Under the pieces are notes generated by a model, which saw only the letters and a list, made by a program, of their open reading frames with translations, was not told where the DNA came from and searched no databases. A stretch of DNA of 64,000 nt from Streptacidiphilus sp. PB12-B1b (GTDB lineage Bacteria > Actinomycetota > Actinomycetes > Streptomycetales > Streptomycetaceae). The position numbers and the translations under genes are program-made. The stretch covers positions 6,510,001 through 6,574,000 of the forward strand of contig NZ_CP048405.1 in the NCBI RefSeq assembly GCF_014084125.1, in the 5' to 3' direction. Numbering within the stretch: position 1 is the first letter of the stretch; each line of letters opens with the position of its first letter. This document shows, piece after piece, positions 1 to 8,405 of this stretch.

Positions 1-1635
1 ACCGAGCACTTCGGAGTGCGCTTCCCCCACCGCTCCAGCTACATCGACCTGACCTGCGTCTCCCAGCGGTGGCTGCGCGACCTGCTGTGGGACCATATCG
101 CCGACGTGCTGCGCTCGCCCTCCTGCCCGCGCAGCGCCCAGCCGGTGGACTACCAACGCCGCGCGGGCGCCGAGCTGAGCGCGTTCCTGGAGGCCGAGGC
201 ACCGGACGGCGGCCACGATCCCCGGGCACTGCGCGAGGAACACGCCCACCGCTTCGTCGCTGACCTGCGCAACCGCGAACGTCTCGGCCTTGCCTTCCGC
301 GGCCAGGCCCGCCTGAACGGCAAGAAGTCGAAGGTCACCGAGAACATGCGTCGGCTGGTGCTCAACTACGGCCGGTCCGTGCTGCGCGGCGCGCTGGACA
401 ACGGCAGCGCCGAGCGAATCGGCTTGAACCGCGCCTTCATCACCGCCATGCCGGTCGGCGGCCCGGGTACGCCCCGCAGCCGCAACCCCTTCCCCGACGA
501 GGTGGCCCGCGCTCTCGCGGACGAGAGCAACCTGCGGCAGCTCGCCGAAGACCACGACCCGCACGACCGCGGCCTGCGGGATATGTGGGAGGCCATCATC
601 ATCACCGGCCGGCGCGCCAACGAGGTCATCCAGCTCCACCTGGACTGCATCGGCCGCTACGGCGGGATGCCCGTGCTCTGGCACGACCAGACCAAGGTCG
701 GCAACCTGAACGCGGCCATCCGCATCCCCGACCGGCTCATGGACCGCCTTGAAGAACGCCGCCGCAAGACCCTGGCCCGCTTCGCCGACCGCCACGCGGG
801 CCGCGCCCCCACCCCCGCCGAGCGCGTCCACCTGGCCCTGTTCCCCACCGACATGCTCAACCCCGACGGCCATCGCGCCCTGTCCTACACCTGGTTCCAT
901 ACCGGCCTGCGCAACTGGATCACCGACCTCGACCTGGGCGGCCATTACGTCGCCCACCAAGCCCGGCACACGCTGGCAACCCGGCTACTGCGGGCCGGGG
1001 CCAGCCTGACCCACATCCGCCGATATATGGGACAGGTCAGTGATCGAATGGCGGAGCATTACGTCCACCTGACCCAGTCCGACCTCGACGACGTACTCCA
1101 GCGCGTCTGGGTCGCCGGCCCCGGCACCGCCAACCCCGGCGAACTCCTGGCCGGGATCGCCGCACCACTCACCCGCGAGCAGGCCCAGGCCCTGGCGATC
1201 GACCTCTCGCGCCGCAGCACCCCGGCCGAGGGCGGGTTCTGCACCTTCCAGCCCGTCGTCGAGGGAGGCGCCTGCCCCTGGAACCTGGACTGCCACAACT
1301 GCGACAAGTTCGTCCTGTCGGGGGCCGACCTCCTCTACTGGCGTCGCAAGCGCGAACAGTGGCGGCTCCTGGCCGAGGGCGCCCCCGACGACGCCACCGC
1401 CGACTACCTCCACCGCTACTTCGAACCCACCGCCCGCGCCATCGACGGTCTGGAAAGCGCCCTGGCCGGCCTCGGCCTCCTCGACGATGCCCTCGCCCTG
1501 GACCTGCGCAAACCCCAGGACTACTTCCACCGCGTGTGGTCCACCGCCTTTCGCGCCACCGACCTCGCCGAGCCCGTCGGCGACGAACAGGCCCAGGCCG
1601 AAGACACCACCGACGAACAGGAGCAATGCGCGTGA
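1..1635 (+). CDS. Tyrosine recombinase, Tn554 TnpA/TnpB-like (5' end outside window)
   Basis: DNA breakage-and-joining enzyme. The frame is open from base 1, so the gene probably starts upstream; a GTG at 16 is the first start inside the window. About 540 codons are visible. The recombinase signature is present: the first catalytic Arg in GRRANEVIQLH (about residue 200), the HxxR box in HQARHTLATRLL, and the nucleophile Tyr in EHYVHL. A C-terminal extension with a Cys cluster (CPWNLDCHNCDKF) is typical of the recombinases that travel with TnpC-like proteins. The following DUF6262 gene overlaps its 3' end, the arrangement of Tn554-family recombinase trios. The other recombinase of the trio would lie to the left of the window. 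Family assignment is firm; the exact TnpA/TnpB role is inference. Confidence 0.86.
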   Translation, partial: TEHFGVRFPHRSSYIDLTCVSQRWLRDLLWDHIADVLRSPSCPRSAQPVDYQRRAGAELSAFLEAEAPDGGHDPRALREEHAHRFVADLRNRERLGLAFRGQARLNGKKSKVTENMRRLVLNYGRSVLRGALDNGSAERIGLNRAFITAMPVGGPGTPRSRNPFPDEVARALADESNLRQLAEDHDPHDRGLRDMWEAIIITGRRANEVIQLHLDCIGRYGGMPVLWHDQTKVGNLNAAIRIPDRLMDRLEERRRKTLARFADRHAGRAPTPAERVHLALFPTDMLNPDGHRALSYTWFHTGLRNWITDLDLGGHYVAHQARHTLATRLLRAGASLTHIRRYMGQVSDRMAEHYVHLTQSDLDDVLQRVWVAGPGTANPGELLAGIAAPLTREQAQALAIDLSRRSTPAEGGFCTFQPVVEGGACPWNLDCHNCDKFVLSGADLLYWRRKREQWRLLAEGAPDDATADYLHRYFEPTARAIDGLESALAGLGLLDDALALDLRKPQDYFHRVWSTAFRATDLAEPVGDEQAQAEDTTDEQEQCA

Positions 1636-2204
1636 CCACCACCGTCCCCGACCCGCGCACGGCCGCCGCCCTCGCCGCCCGCCACCGCACAACCGAGGCT
1701 GCCCTCGGACGGGTCCGCGACGCCATCACCCGGCTCCGCCGCGAGAAGACCCAGCTCAGCGTCGCCGCCGTCGCCCGCCGCGCCAACGTCTCCCGCACCT
1801 TCCTCTACGACCACCCCGACGCCAGAGCCGCGGTCGCCACCGCCACGGCCGAAGCCGGCGAACGCCGGGCCCAGCTGGTCACCGACCAGGACGAGGCACG
1901 CGAGGCGACCTGGCGCGAACGGGCCCTCAACGCCGAGGACGCCCTCAAAGCCGCCCATGCCGAGATCCTCACCCAGCGCACGCGCATCGGCGAACTCATA
2001 GGACAGGTCCGCGACTTGGAAGCCGAATGGACCCAGGAGGCCATCCAGCGGATCACCACGGAGAACACCACCCTCAAGCAACGCGTCCGCCAGCTCACCG
2101 CCGACAACCGGTCCTTCGACGAACGCCTCAAGGCCGCCCGCTCCAACCTGCGCTTCCAGGACCGCCGCGTCGCCGACCTCGAAGCCCAGGTCGCCGCCAC
2201 CTGA
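1626..2204 (+). CDS. DUF6262 / TnpC-like coiled-coil protein
   Basis: 192 residues starting at an ATG that overlaps the end of the recombinase gene, so translation is coupled. The N-terminal third has a helix-turn-helix-like segment (SVAAVARRANVSRTFLYDH); residues of about 90-190 are Glu/Arg/Lys-rich heptads predicted to form a long coiled coil. This layout matches DUF6262, the TnpC-like third component found beside paired tyrosine recombinases of Tn554-type elements, where it is thought to help choose the target or orientation. No catalytic motif is visible. Association with the recombinase is seen directly; function is inferred from the family. Confidence 0.8.
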   Translation: MRVTTTVPDPRTAAALAARHRTTEAALGRVRDAITRLRREKTQLSVAAVARRANVSRTFLYDHPDARAAVATATAEAGERRAQLVTDQDEAREATWRERALNAEDALKAAHAEILTQRTRIGELIGQVRDLEAEWTQEAIQRITTENTTLKQRVRQLTADNRSFDERLKAARSNLRFQDRRVADLEAQVAAT

Positions 2205-2234
2205 CCGCCCAAGGAGTGCCGCTCAATCAGGTCT

Positions 2235-2260
2235 GTTGACCAGGGAAACCCTTGGTCAAC
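2235..2260. repeat. Imperfect palindrome after the recombinase genes
   Basis: GTTGACCAGGG, spacer AAA, CCCTTGGTCAAC: an 11-bp stem with one bulged T, 30 bp after the DUF6262 stop. It could be a terminator-like hairpin or a recombinase-binding end of the Tn554-like unit. It lacks the U-tract of a classical terminator. Confidence 0.45.
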
Positions 2261-2264
2261 GACC

Positions 2265-2573
2265 GTGCGGTATGCCAGGCTCCGGGATATGGAGCCCCAC
2301 AACGAGCAGGCAGCAGGCGAGGTCCTGCATCAACGCGGCTGGCGCAAGGCGTTCACCGTCCAGGAGATGGTCGACAAGTGGGCCTGGCTCGTGGGCAAGG
2401 TCGAGGACGGTTACGACGACATGGTCGAGGAGTACACCAACGACCTCTACAGCCGGAACTGGCTCCACGAGGCATGGCCGATCCTGGCTGAACGCGTGAT
2501 CGTGCTCTGGACTCCGTTTGGCCAATCGCTCCGCTCCGCAGGCGCCATCGACTGGCCCCCATTTCACCAGTAG
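2265..2573 (+). CDS. Hypothetical protein, possibly truncated at its C-terminus
   Basis: 102 residues, with an alternative ATG at 2289 (MEPHNEQ). The acidic/aromatic middle (MVDKWAWLVGKVEDGYDDMVEEYTN) has normal streptomycete codon use, supporting a real gene. The last 20 or so residues lose this character just before the repeats that bound the neighbouring orphan gene, so the original C-terminus may have been replaced when that segment was inserted. I do not recognise a family. Confidence 0.5.
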   Translation: MRYARLRDMEPHNEQAAGEVLHQRGWRKAFTVQEMVDKWAWLVGKVEDGYDDMVEEYTNDLYSRNWLHEAWPILAERVIVLWTPFGQSLRSAGAIDWPPFHQ

Positions 2574-2610
2574 TCGCTAGAACGCTAAGCGGCTTTGGTG
2601 AAGCCCTCAG

Positions 2611-2712
2611 CTGATCATCGAAAGCAGATCTGTTGACGGGCCAGTGTCCGGCTGGGACCAACTTGGGGACCGCGCACCTAAAGCGCACCGCACATCACCA
2701 GGACCGCCTAGT
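2611..2712 (+). repeat. Left copy of ~100-bp imperfect inverted repeat
   Basis: This stretch is matched by the reverse complement of 3936-4044. Shared blocks include GCAGATCTGTTGA (2624-2636), GGGACC, ACTTG, AAAGCG, ACCGCACATC and GACCGC, with one internal length difference of about 11 bases. By eye roughly three quarters of positions agree. It ends at the stop codon of the orphan gene 2708-3892. Confidence 0.8.
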
Positions 2713-3892
2713 CCAGAGTTCGAGGCAGTCCATTGGCAATATTGTCCACAGTTGACCCAATCGAAGTGGTCACACTTTCGACAGCCGTTGCCGCGCCAGT
2801 AAGTAGCGTGATGAATCGCCGCAGCGTCATATAGTGGCTTGCACGCTTAAACTTTCTCTCATATTTTGCGCAGACCGCATCGATCTCATCCTCTACCGTA
2901 CGAAGGTCTCCGAGTAGAGAATTGCGGCTCAATTTTCGATCAATCCGCACCACCCGGGAGTCAAGTTCTTCGATTTCAATCTCGACTTTCCGTCGTATTT
3001 TGCCAGCTTTAACTACTTCACGGAATGCCGCGTGAACAGGAGGGTCCAGTATTGCAGCCGCCGCAGCAGTCCGAGTTGCTGGCAGGACAGGCAGCGGCCG
3101 TTTGTCTTTATGATGCAAGCCCAGGTATCGGAAGAGATGGTGCGCCGCACTCGGATCGATTCCCCTGATCACCTGGTCTAGGCCGTAACTCGATGAGGCG
3201 GCGGCAGCCGCCATGAGCCCCCGTGCGGCGCTCGCATGGTGGATTTGGAGGTCCGCCTCCATTCTAGCTCTTCGCACCATAATTCCCTGTCGCTCTGCTA
3301 TTAGAGCAGGAATTTTCAGCATACTGAACCGATTGATCATACTTGCCACGCGGTCAAGATCATTGAAAAGCTCACGAATCGCTGCAAGGCTTGCGCTCCC
3401 CTTGGTCTGGATCACGAAGGGAGTTAGGTCGTCACGGATGACGAATACTAGGAACGGCGGTTCCGTGTCGTCGAGTTGGAAATATTCGACGATCTCGCCA
3501 GAGATAGCCTGCGAACGCAGCAGTACTTCATCGCGCACATACGCGGGGATCATTTCCGCCCGGGCCGGGTTAACTCGCCGCCAGTTGCGCCACTGCGCAG
3601 GCATGTTGTGCACATTGATCAACCCTGGGACGAATAGATAGTCTGACCAATCGGGAGTTCGAGCTCGCAACTCGTCCATGGTTGCCCGGCTGGAGAAGAG
3701 GCAAAATGCTATTTCTCTCAATTGGGGACTAATTACCCCTCTCGCATTAAATAGGTCACTCAGCAGTTTTTCGTCTTCTGGATCCTTGGGTACGAATAAG
3801 CAGAGTATCTTCTCTGAATTCGCGTTCGCATTGAACCACTCGATCAGGTCACTGATCGCCCCTGCGGCAAAATACATGATCTCTCCGCCCAA
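2708..3892 (-). CDS. Low-GC orphan protein inside an inverted-repeat cassette
   Basis: 394 residues; no family recognised. Base and codon use are clearly less GC-rich than in all neighbours, pointing to recent acquisition. The N-terminal 170 residues look globular with hydrophobic beta-like strands (KILCLFVPKD, PPFLVFVIRDD); the middle has basic helices with an Ala-rich stretch (GLMAAAAASSSYG); residues of about 285-350 are charged and probably coiled coil (KVEIEIEELDSRVVRIDRKL). There is no signal peptide, no obvious catalytic motif and no clear transmembrane segment. The gene fills almost all the space between two ~100-bp inverted repeats and has no co-transcribed partner. It may be cargo such as a defence or stress protein, but that is speculation. 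Confidence 0.75.
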   Translation of the reverse strand: MGGEIMYFAAGAISDLIEWFNANANSEKILCLFVPKDPEDEKLLSDLFNARGVISPQLREIAFCLFSSRATMDELRARTPDWSDYLFVPGLINVHNMPAQWRNWRRVNPARAEMIPAYVRDEVLLRSQAISGEIVEYFQLDDTEPPFLVFVIRDDLTPFVIQTKGSASLAAIRELFNDLDRVASMINRFSMLKIPALIAERQGIMVRRARMEADLQIHHASAARGLMAAAAASSSYGLDQVIRGIDPSAAHHLFRYLGLHHKDKRPLPVLPATRTAAAAAILDPPVHAAFREVVKAGKIRRKVEIEIEELDSRVVRIDRKLSRNSLLGDLRTVEDEIDAVCAKYERKFKRASHYMTLRRFITLLTGAATAVESVTTSIGSTVDNIANGLPRTLD

Positions 3893-3935
3893 ATAGCGAC
3901 AGGCTCAACTCGTCCAACTGGACGGCTCTCACACT

Positions 3936-4044
3936 AGCGCTAAGCGGTCTTGGCGATGTGCGGTTCGCTTTGGGTGGGTGATCCAGCAGATCCACAAGTC
4001 GGTCCCGTCCGGGCACTGACCCTTCAACAGATCTGCGTCCGACG
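3936..4044 (-). repeat. Right copy of ~100-bp imperfect inverted repeat
   Basis: Inverted partner of 2611-2712; TCAACAGATCTGC at 4024-4036 is the exact reverse complement of 2624-2636. Its outer edge (CGCTAAGCGG, about 3938-3947) also recurs in direct orientation at 2583-2592, just left of the left repeat. The copies bound the orphan gene on both sides. Confidence 0.8.
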
Positions 4045-4104
4045 ATCAGCAGAGGACGTCACCGCGGCCGCTTAGGCGTAATCATTGGGCGGTCTGGGCA
4101 AGGG

Positions 4105-4687
4105 ATGCGGAACACTTCACAGGTGATCGTGATGCAGCCCGTCCTGGAGATCTACATGCCCGACGGCTTCGTCCTCTGGCCCGTCGCCGAGATCGAGCCG
4201 TTCAGCCACCTGCCGCTGAGCGACGGACTTCCCCTACCGAGGTCGGGACAGCGGTGCCTTCCTAAACGGACTGCTGACCTTCGACGACCTCTTCGCAGCC
4301 GGCGGCTTGCGGGTCACGGACAGCTCCACGGGCACCACGTTCCGCCCCGGCTGCTCCAACGGGCTGGAGGATTGGCATGACTGGCGCAAAGTCGTCGACG
4401 GCAGCGGCCATGCGTCCTTCGGCCACGACCCCGACGCGCTCGCCGAGCGACTTGGCGACACCGTTCGGCTGACCGTCAACGCCGAGCAGAGCGACAGCCC
4501 GGTGATCGAATTGACTGTCACCGAGCTCCGCCATCTGCTCGGCGGTGCCGAGCAAGACCTGAACAGCTTCCTGGCGCTTGCCGCCAACTGGGCGTCTCAG
4601 TACCTACCTGCCCACTCCACCGCTGTCACCGCCGCCCTCGCGCGCGTCCTCGCTCTGCCCGCGCTGACCGTGCCTACGCCTCGGTGA
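4105..4687 (+). pseudogene. Hypothetical protein, interrupted by one +1 frameshift
   Basis: Two overlapping frames make one protein: the first (ATG 4105 or 4132, MQPVLEIYMPDGFVLWPV...) reaches LPLSDGLP; the second continues YRGRDSGAFLNGLLTFDDLF and runs to the stop at 4685-4687. Removing one C from the C4 run at 4231-4234 joins them exactly. The corrected product is about 190 residues and resembles a conserved streptomycete hypothetical family of unknown role. Either a genuine broken gene or a base-calling error. Confidence 0.65.
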
Positions 4688-4825
4688 GCATTTTCACGTG
4701 GACTCAGCTGGGAACGTCGGCTACGCCGACTGCAGGCCAACATCGGAGCGTCCGGACAACCGAGACCACTCGGACGAGGGACAGCATCGAACCCAACCCG
4801 CCGTCACAGACATGTAGTCTATGGA

Positions 4826-5587
4826 TTGTCGCAGTTCAGAGCCGGTATCCGAGCTCCTGCGGTCGGTAAAGTGGAGTTCAAGCGCGGTGTGGATGCCGGG
4901 GTGGTGACGCAGGCCATGTTCTACGTGGCCTGGCTGAAATCGGCGCGGCTGGAGTTCGAGGCTCTGGTGCGTGAGCGGCTCGGCGAAAAGGCTGCGGCGG
5001 CGGTTGACTGGCGTCGGCCTCGGGCGGTGTGCGTCGCGGCCGGCTTCTCCAACCATGACCGGGTCATGGTCCAGGAGCGTCGCGAGCCGGTGGACTTGGT
5101 GCGCTACCGGGTGTTCGACGACGGCGGGGAGGGGCTGCTGGCGCTGCATCTGGTGGACTCCGTTTCGTGGGTCGCGGCGGCGGACGAGGTCGAGCAGCCC
5201 GTGTCTGAGGGGATCGCCGAGGTTGCGGCCGGGGCTGCGGTGGGTGTCCCGGAGGTGGTGGCGGTGCCGGAGTGCCTGCGGGAGCTGTACGGGGAGGTGG
5301 ACGAGGCTCTGTCGGCGTGGGGTGAGGTGGAGGTGGTGCCGCTGCGGCACTACATCGCCTACCGGAGGATGCGGAACCTGGGTTCCGTGTTGTTCCGGCC
5401 CTCGCTGGGGCACGTGCTGGTGACCCTGCGGCTGGACCCGGACACCGTGGAGTTGGTGGAGGGGTTCACCCGGGATCTGCGCGGGATCGGTCACCTGGGC
5501 ACGGGGGACCTGGAGGTGAAGGTCGCCTCGGTGGAGGACGTGGAGCGGGCGGCGCCGCTGTTCCGGCGGGCGTTCGAGGCGGCCTGA
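4826..5587 (+). pseudogene. 3' part of a NucS/DUF91-like nuclease with DUF5655-like tail
   Basis: The open frame gives 253 codons, but only from about codon 12 (GKVEFKRGVDAGVVTQAMFY) does it look like a real protein. VEFKRG resembles the E-x-K strand of PD-(D/E)XK nucleases such as NucS/DUF91 proteins, followed by FSNHDRVMVQE and RYRVFDDG and a C-terminal segment (PLRHYIAYRRMRNLGSVLF) like DUF5655. The N-terminal half of the nuclease, with its other metal ligands, is missing, and the upstream 140 bases encode nothing similar. Best read as a beheaded, inactive remnant. Family attribution is by motif only. Confidence 0.55.
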
Positions 5588-5597
5588 CGAGGAGCCG

Positions 5598-5642
5598 GGG
5601 GCGGTCGGTGCGGCGGACGGGTTCCGCCGCACCGACCGCCCC
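5598..5642. terminator. Bidirectional hairpin terminator
   Basis: A perfect 20-bp stem (5598-5617 pairs with 5623-5642) around the five-base loop CGGGT, in the gap between two converging genes. No long U-tract, as usual in high-GC actinomycetes. Confidence 0.85.
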
Positions 5643-5681
5643 TCGTGCGTCTGCGGCCCGTCGGTGGCTTGGCGGTGGGGG

Positions 5682-6434
5682 TCATGCGTCGGCTTCGGGG
5701 CCGGCGAGGACGTAGTCGTCTCGGTGCAGTTCCGTGCGCAGGCGGTTCTCGGCGATGTCGGCGTAGTGGGTGGAGAGTTCGACGCCGATGAAGTTCCGGC
5801 CCTCGCGCAGGGCGGCCACGCCCGTGGTGCCGGAGCCGGTGAAGGGGTCCAGGACGGTGCCGCTTTCGGGGCAGATCTGGACGAGCTGCTGCATGACCTC
5901 GACGGGCTTCTGGGTGATGTGGACGCGGCCCTTGCGGGGCTGGGAGGCGATGAAGTGGCCGGGGAGGTAGAGGTCGCGGTCCTTGTCGAGGGTGCCCTTG
6001 ACACCCCAGACGATCAGCTCGGCGCTCTGCTTGAAGCCGCCCTTGCGGGGACGGCTGGCGGGCTTGATCCAGGGGATGGTGCCCGACCAGGTCCATCCGG
6101 CCATCTGCAGGGCGTCGGAGGTGGTGGGCTCCTGGCGCCAGTCGGTGAAGACCATCGCCACCGTGTGCTCGACCGCGGCCCGGTACGCCTCGGTCAGCAG
6201 GGCGGTCAGCCAGGAGCGGTAGCCGCGCTGGTCGCGGTTCTCGCCGGGGAAGTTCTGCAGGTCGTGGGCGGCATCCCCGCTGGTGTACTTCGCGCGGGCG
6301 GTGCGGGCGGTGCGCTCGCTGCTGGTGCGCCCGCCGGAGTTGTAGGGCGGGTCGGTGATGACGGCGTGGATGCTCTCGTCGGGGATGGTCTTGAGCACGG
6401 TGAGGGCGTCGCCTCGGTGCAGGGTGTAGTTCAC
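5682..6434 (-). CDS. Solitary DNA methyltransferase, beta class (N4-C or N6-A)
   Basis: SAM-dependent amino-methyltransferase. Motif IV DPPYNSGG lies near the N-terminus and motif I DPFTGSGTTG near the C-terminus with the recognition region between, which is the beta-class order. The SAM-pocket sequence is followed by AALREGRNFIGVELS. Start: GTG at 6434 (protein begins VNYTLHRGDA); an ATG at 6476 in frame would add 14 residues. No endonuclease gene adjoins it, so it is probably an orphan methylase used for anti-restriction or regulation during transfer, common on conjugative elements and phages. It converges on the remnant to its left and is divergent from the transfer operon. Confidence 0.85.
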   Translation of the reverse strand: MNYTLHRGDALTVLKTIPDESIHAVITDPPYNSGGRTSSERTARTARAKYTSGDAAHDLQNFPGENRDQRGYRSWLTALLTEAYRAAVEHTVAMVFTDWRQEPTTSDALQMAGWTWSGTIPWIKPASRPRKGGFKQSAELIVWGVKGTLDKDRDLYLPGHFIASQPRKGRVHITQKPVEVMQQLVQICPESGTVLDPFTGSGTTGVAALREGRNFIGVELSTHYADIAENRLRTELHRDDYVLAGPEADA

Positions 6435-6795
6435 GGCGGAGCCTCGAATCAGGGCGTGGGGAACGAAGGACCGCACACCGGTGAGCAGCCCGATGAGGGC
6501 TGTTCCGGAGGGGGTTGTGTGGACATTAGCCGCGATCTCCGGCCGGACCTAACGAGCATCGGCCGCCCGCTCCCTGGCGCTGGGGGTCGTTTGGTGCGGC
6601 CGGAATCCGCGTCTAATGTCTCGGTCATCAGCACGGCGGAGCCCAGCTCCACCCCCGCTGAGCTGTGCTTTCCCCCGCCGTCGCCGCTGTGCACGGCGCG
6701 CGGGGAGCGCGGTGTCCATCCGGTCCGAGGCGTGCGGGGAGTTGCGGTGTTCCACCTGAGATTACGAGCGCGGCCGGCTGCCGCGCACGACTTCT
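6435..6795. other. Intergenic region between methyltransferase and transfer operon
   Basis: No convincing gene. It must hold the divergent promoters for the methyltransferase and for the leader that begins near 6796. I could not fix a -35/-10 pair with confidence. Confidence 0.4.
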
Positions 6796-6915
6796 GACCG
6801 GCGTCCGGGAGCTACCAACTCCCCGGTGACGCCCGGGTCCGCCCCTCGGGCGGAGTCACGTCGGCGCGGTGCCGGCGGCCTTTCCACGAGATGCCGGCAC
6901 CGCGCCTCCTACCAC
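6796..6915 (+). promoter_or_regulatory. Structured 5' leader, copy 1 (upstream of transfer operon)
   Basis: Two hairpins. First: GGGAG/CTCCC around the loop CTACCAA (6807-6823), extended by GGCGT/ACGCC and GACC/GGTC. Second: a perfect 14-bp stem (6863-6876 with 6893-6906) around a loop containing TTTCCACGAGA; TCCGCCC/GGGCGGA lies between. A near copy in the opposite orientation is at 39541-39660. Both apical loops are conserved while stem bases change in ways that keep pairing, which suggests an RNA structure. The copy sits just before the ribosome-binding site of the first gene. Confidence 0.75.
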
Positions 6916-6934
6916 CACCTGCAAGGAGGCGGCG

Positions 6935-7015
6935 ATGCCGCACGCCCTGATACACCCCCGCCCCGACCCGCTCGCCCCTCGGCGTCTTCGCCGTGGTGAG
7001 CGGCGGCGGCGATGA
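6935..7015 (+). CDS. 26-codon leader peptide ORF
   Basis: A strong AAGGAGG at about 6923-6929 precedes the ATG at 6935. The product (MPHALIHPRPDPLAPRRLRR then GERRRR) is Pro/Arg-rich, and its TGA overlaps the ATG of the cell-wall hydrolase gene at 7012. The hydrolase itself has no comparable ribosome-binding site of its own, so its translation probably depends on this small frame. Whether the peptide has a function is unknown. Confidence 0.55.
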   Translation: MPHALIHPRPDPLAPRRLRRGERRRR

Positions 7016-8187
7016 AGAAGACCCTGGCCGGGCTGACCCTGGTGGCTTGCGGTCCGCTGCTGCTGGCGGCTCCGGTGCTGTTCGCGTCCTCCGGGGTCGC
7101 CGCCGCCTCGTGCGCCAGCGGTGCACAGGCTGTGGATACCTCGGCGGTCGCCGCCGAGGTGCAGCAGATCCTGGCCGGCGGCAAGGCCAGCGGGGTCTCG
7201 GTGCCGGGCCTGGACGACCCGTCGGTCCAGCTGCCCAACGCCGTGACGATCACCGCCACCGGCCTGGCCCTGCACGTCCCGGCGCGCGGACAGGTGGTGG
7301 CGCTGGCAACAGCACTGCAGGAGAGCGGCCTTCGGAACCTGGACTCCGGTGACCGCGACTCGCTGGGGCTGTTCCAGCAGCGGCCTTCGCAGGGGTGGGG
7401 GTCGGCGGAGCAGATCATGCAGCCCGTGTACGCCTCCACCCGCTTCTACCAGGCCCTGCTGCAGGTGCCCGGCTGGCAGTCGCTGACCGTCACTCAGGCC
7501 GCCCAGGCGGTGCAGCAGTCCGCCTACCCGGACGCCTACGCCAAGTGGGAGCCGCTGGCCACCGCTCTCCAGCAGGCCATCGCACCGAGGCTGTCGGCCG
7601 ACACCGGAACCACCCCGAGCCCTTCGGCCTCAGCCTCCGCGAGCGGTTCCCCCTCGCCGACCGCGTCAGCGGGTGCCACGGCGTCGACCGCCTCGGTCGG
7701 CGGCTGTGCGACGGACGACGACGGGTCGGGCTTCGGCCCCATCCCCGCCGGCAGCGTGCCGTCGGGCTACACCATCCCCGCCACCGCGCCGGCGCAGGTG
7801 CAGACCGCGCTCCGCTGGGCGATGGGGCAGCTGGGCACCGAGTACCAGTGGGGCGGGGACTGCACCAACCCGCACGGCTCGGACGCGATGGGTCGCTGCG
7901 ACTGCTCCTCGCTGGTCCAGCAGGCGTACCGGGCAGCCGGGGTCACGCTGGAGCGCACCACGTTCCAGCAGGTCACCGAGGGCACCGCGGTCTCGGTCGA
8001 CGCGCTGCAGCCCGGTGACCTGGTCTTCACTGCCGGGACCGACGGCACGGCCGCCGAGCCGGGTCACGTCGGGATCTACATGGGGTCCGGGTTGATCATC
8101 AACGCGCCGCACACCGGCGCGGTGGTCTCCATCGACACCCTGGCCTCCTGGAAATCCGAGATCGTGGCCGCGCGCCGAGTCGTCTGA
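7012..8187 (+). CDS. Conjugation cell-wall hydrolase: lysozyme-like plus NlpC/P60
   Basis: 391 residues, exported or membrane-anchored (hydrophobic N-terminal segment of about 5-33). Residues 80-190 form a lysozyme-like/transglycosylase-type domain with a likely catalytic Glu in ALQESG and the family stretch DSLGLFQQRPSQGWG. A Ser/Pro/Ala-rich linker follows. The C-terminal 130 residues are an NlpC/P60 (C40) peptidase: Cys in CDCSSLVQQAY (about 297), His in PGHVGIYMG (about 350) and a second His in NAPHTGAVV. Such bifunctional enzymes open peptidoglycan for type IV secretion in Gram-positive donors (VirB1-like role). First main gene of the transfer operon. Confidence 0.88.
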   Translation: MKKTLAGLTLVACGPLLLAAPVLFASSGVAAASCASGAQAVDTSAVAAEVQQILAGGKASGVSVPGLDDPSVQLPNAVTITATGLALHVPARGQVVALATALQESGLRNLDSGDRDSLGLFQQRPSQGWGSAEQIMQPVYASTRFYQALLQVPGWQSLTVTQAAQAVQQSAYPDAYAKWEPLATALQQAIAPRLSADTGTTPSPSASASASGSPSPTASAGATASTASVGGCATDDDGSGFGPIPAGSVPSGYTIPATAPAQVQTALRWAMGQLGTEYQWGGDCTNPHGSDAMGRCDCSSLVQQAYRAAGVTLERTTFQQVTEGTAVSVDALQPGDLVFTAGTDGTAAEPGHVGIYMGSGLIINAPHTGAVVSIDTLASWKSEIVAARRVV

Positions 8188-8405
8188 CCAGCCCTTTCCC
8201 TCTTCTCTCCCTACCCCGCGCTGCTACCGGGCTGCTCCCGCACGCCCTGAACCGACACGGAGCTCCTCCATGCCTTCCCCGCTCCTCCTGCGCTCCCTGA
8301 GAGCCGCGGCACGCCGGGTCCTTGCACCGGCCCACGCCCCCATGCCGCCTTCTCAGCACTTCCCCCGGGCCGCTACGCCGTGCCCGGGGACGAACTGGAG
8401 CTACC

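Noticed and set aside
985..1692. Long minus-strand open frame opposite the recombinase gene
   Set aside because: Gly/Val-rich low-complexity translation, a mirror of GC-rich third positions; the plus-strand frame has clear recombinase motifs.
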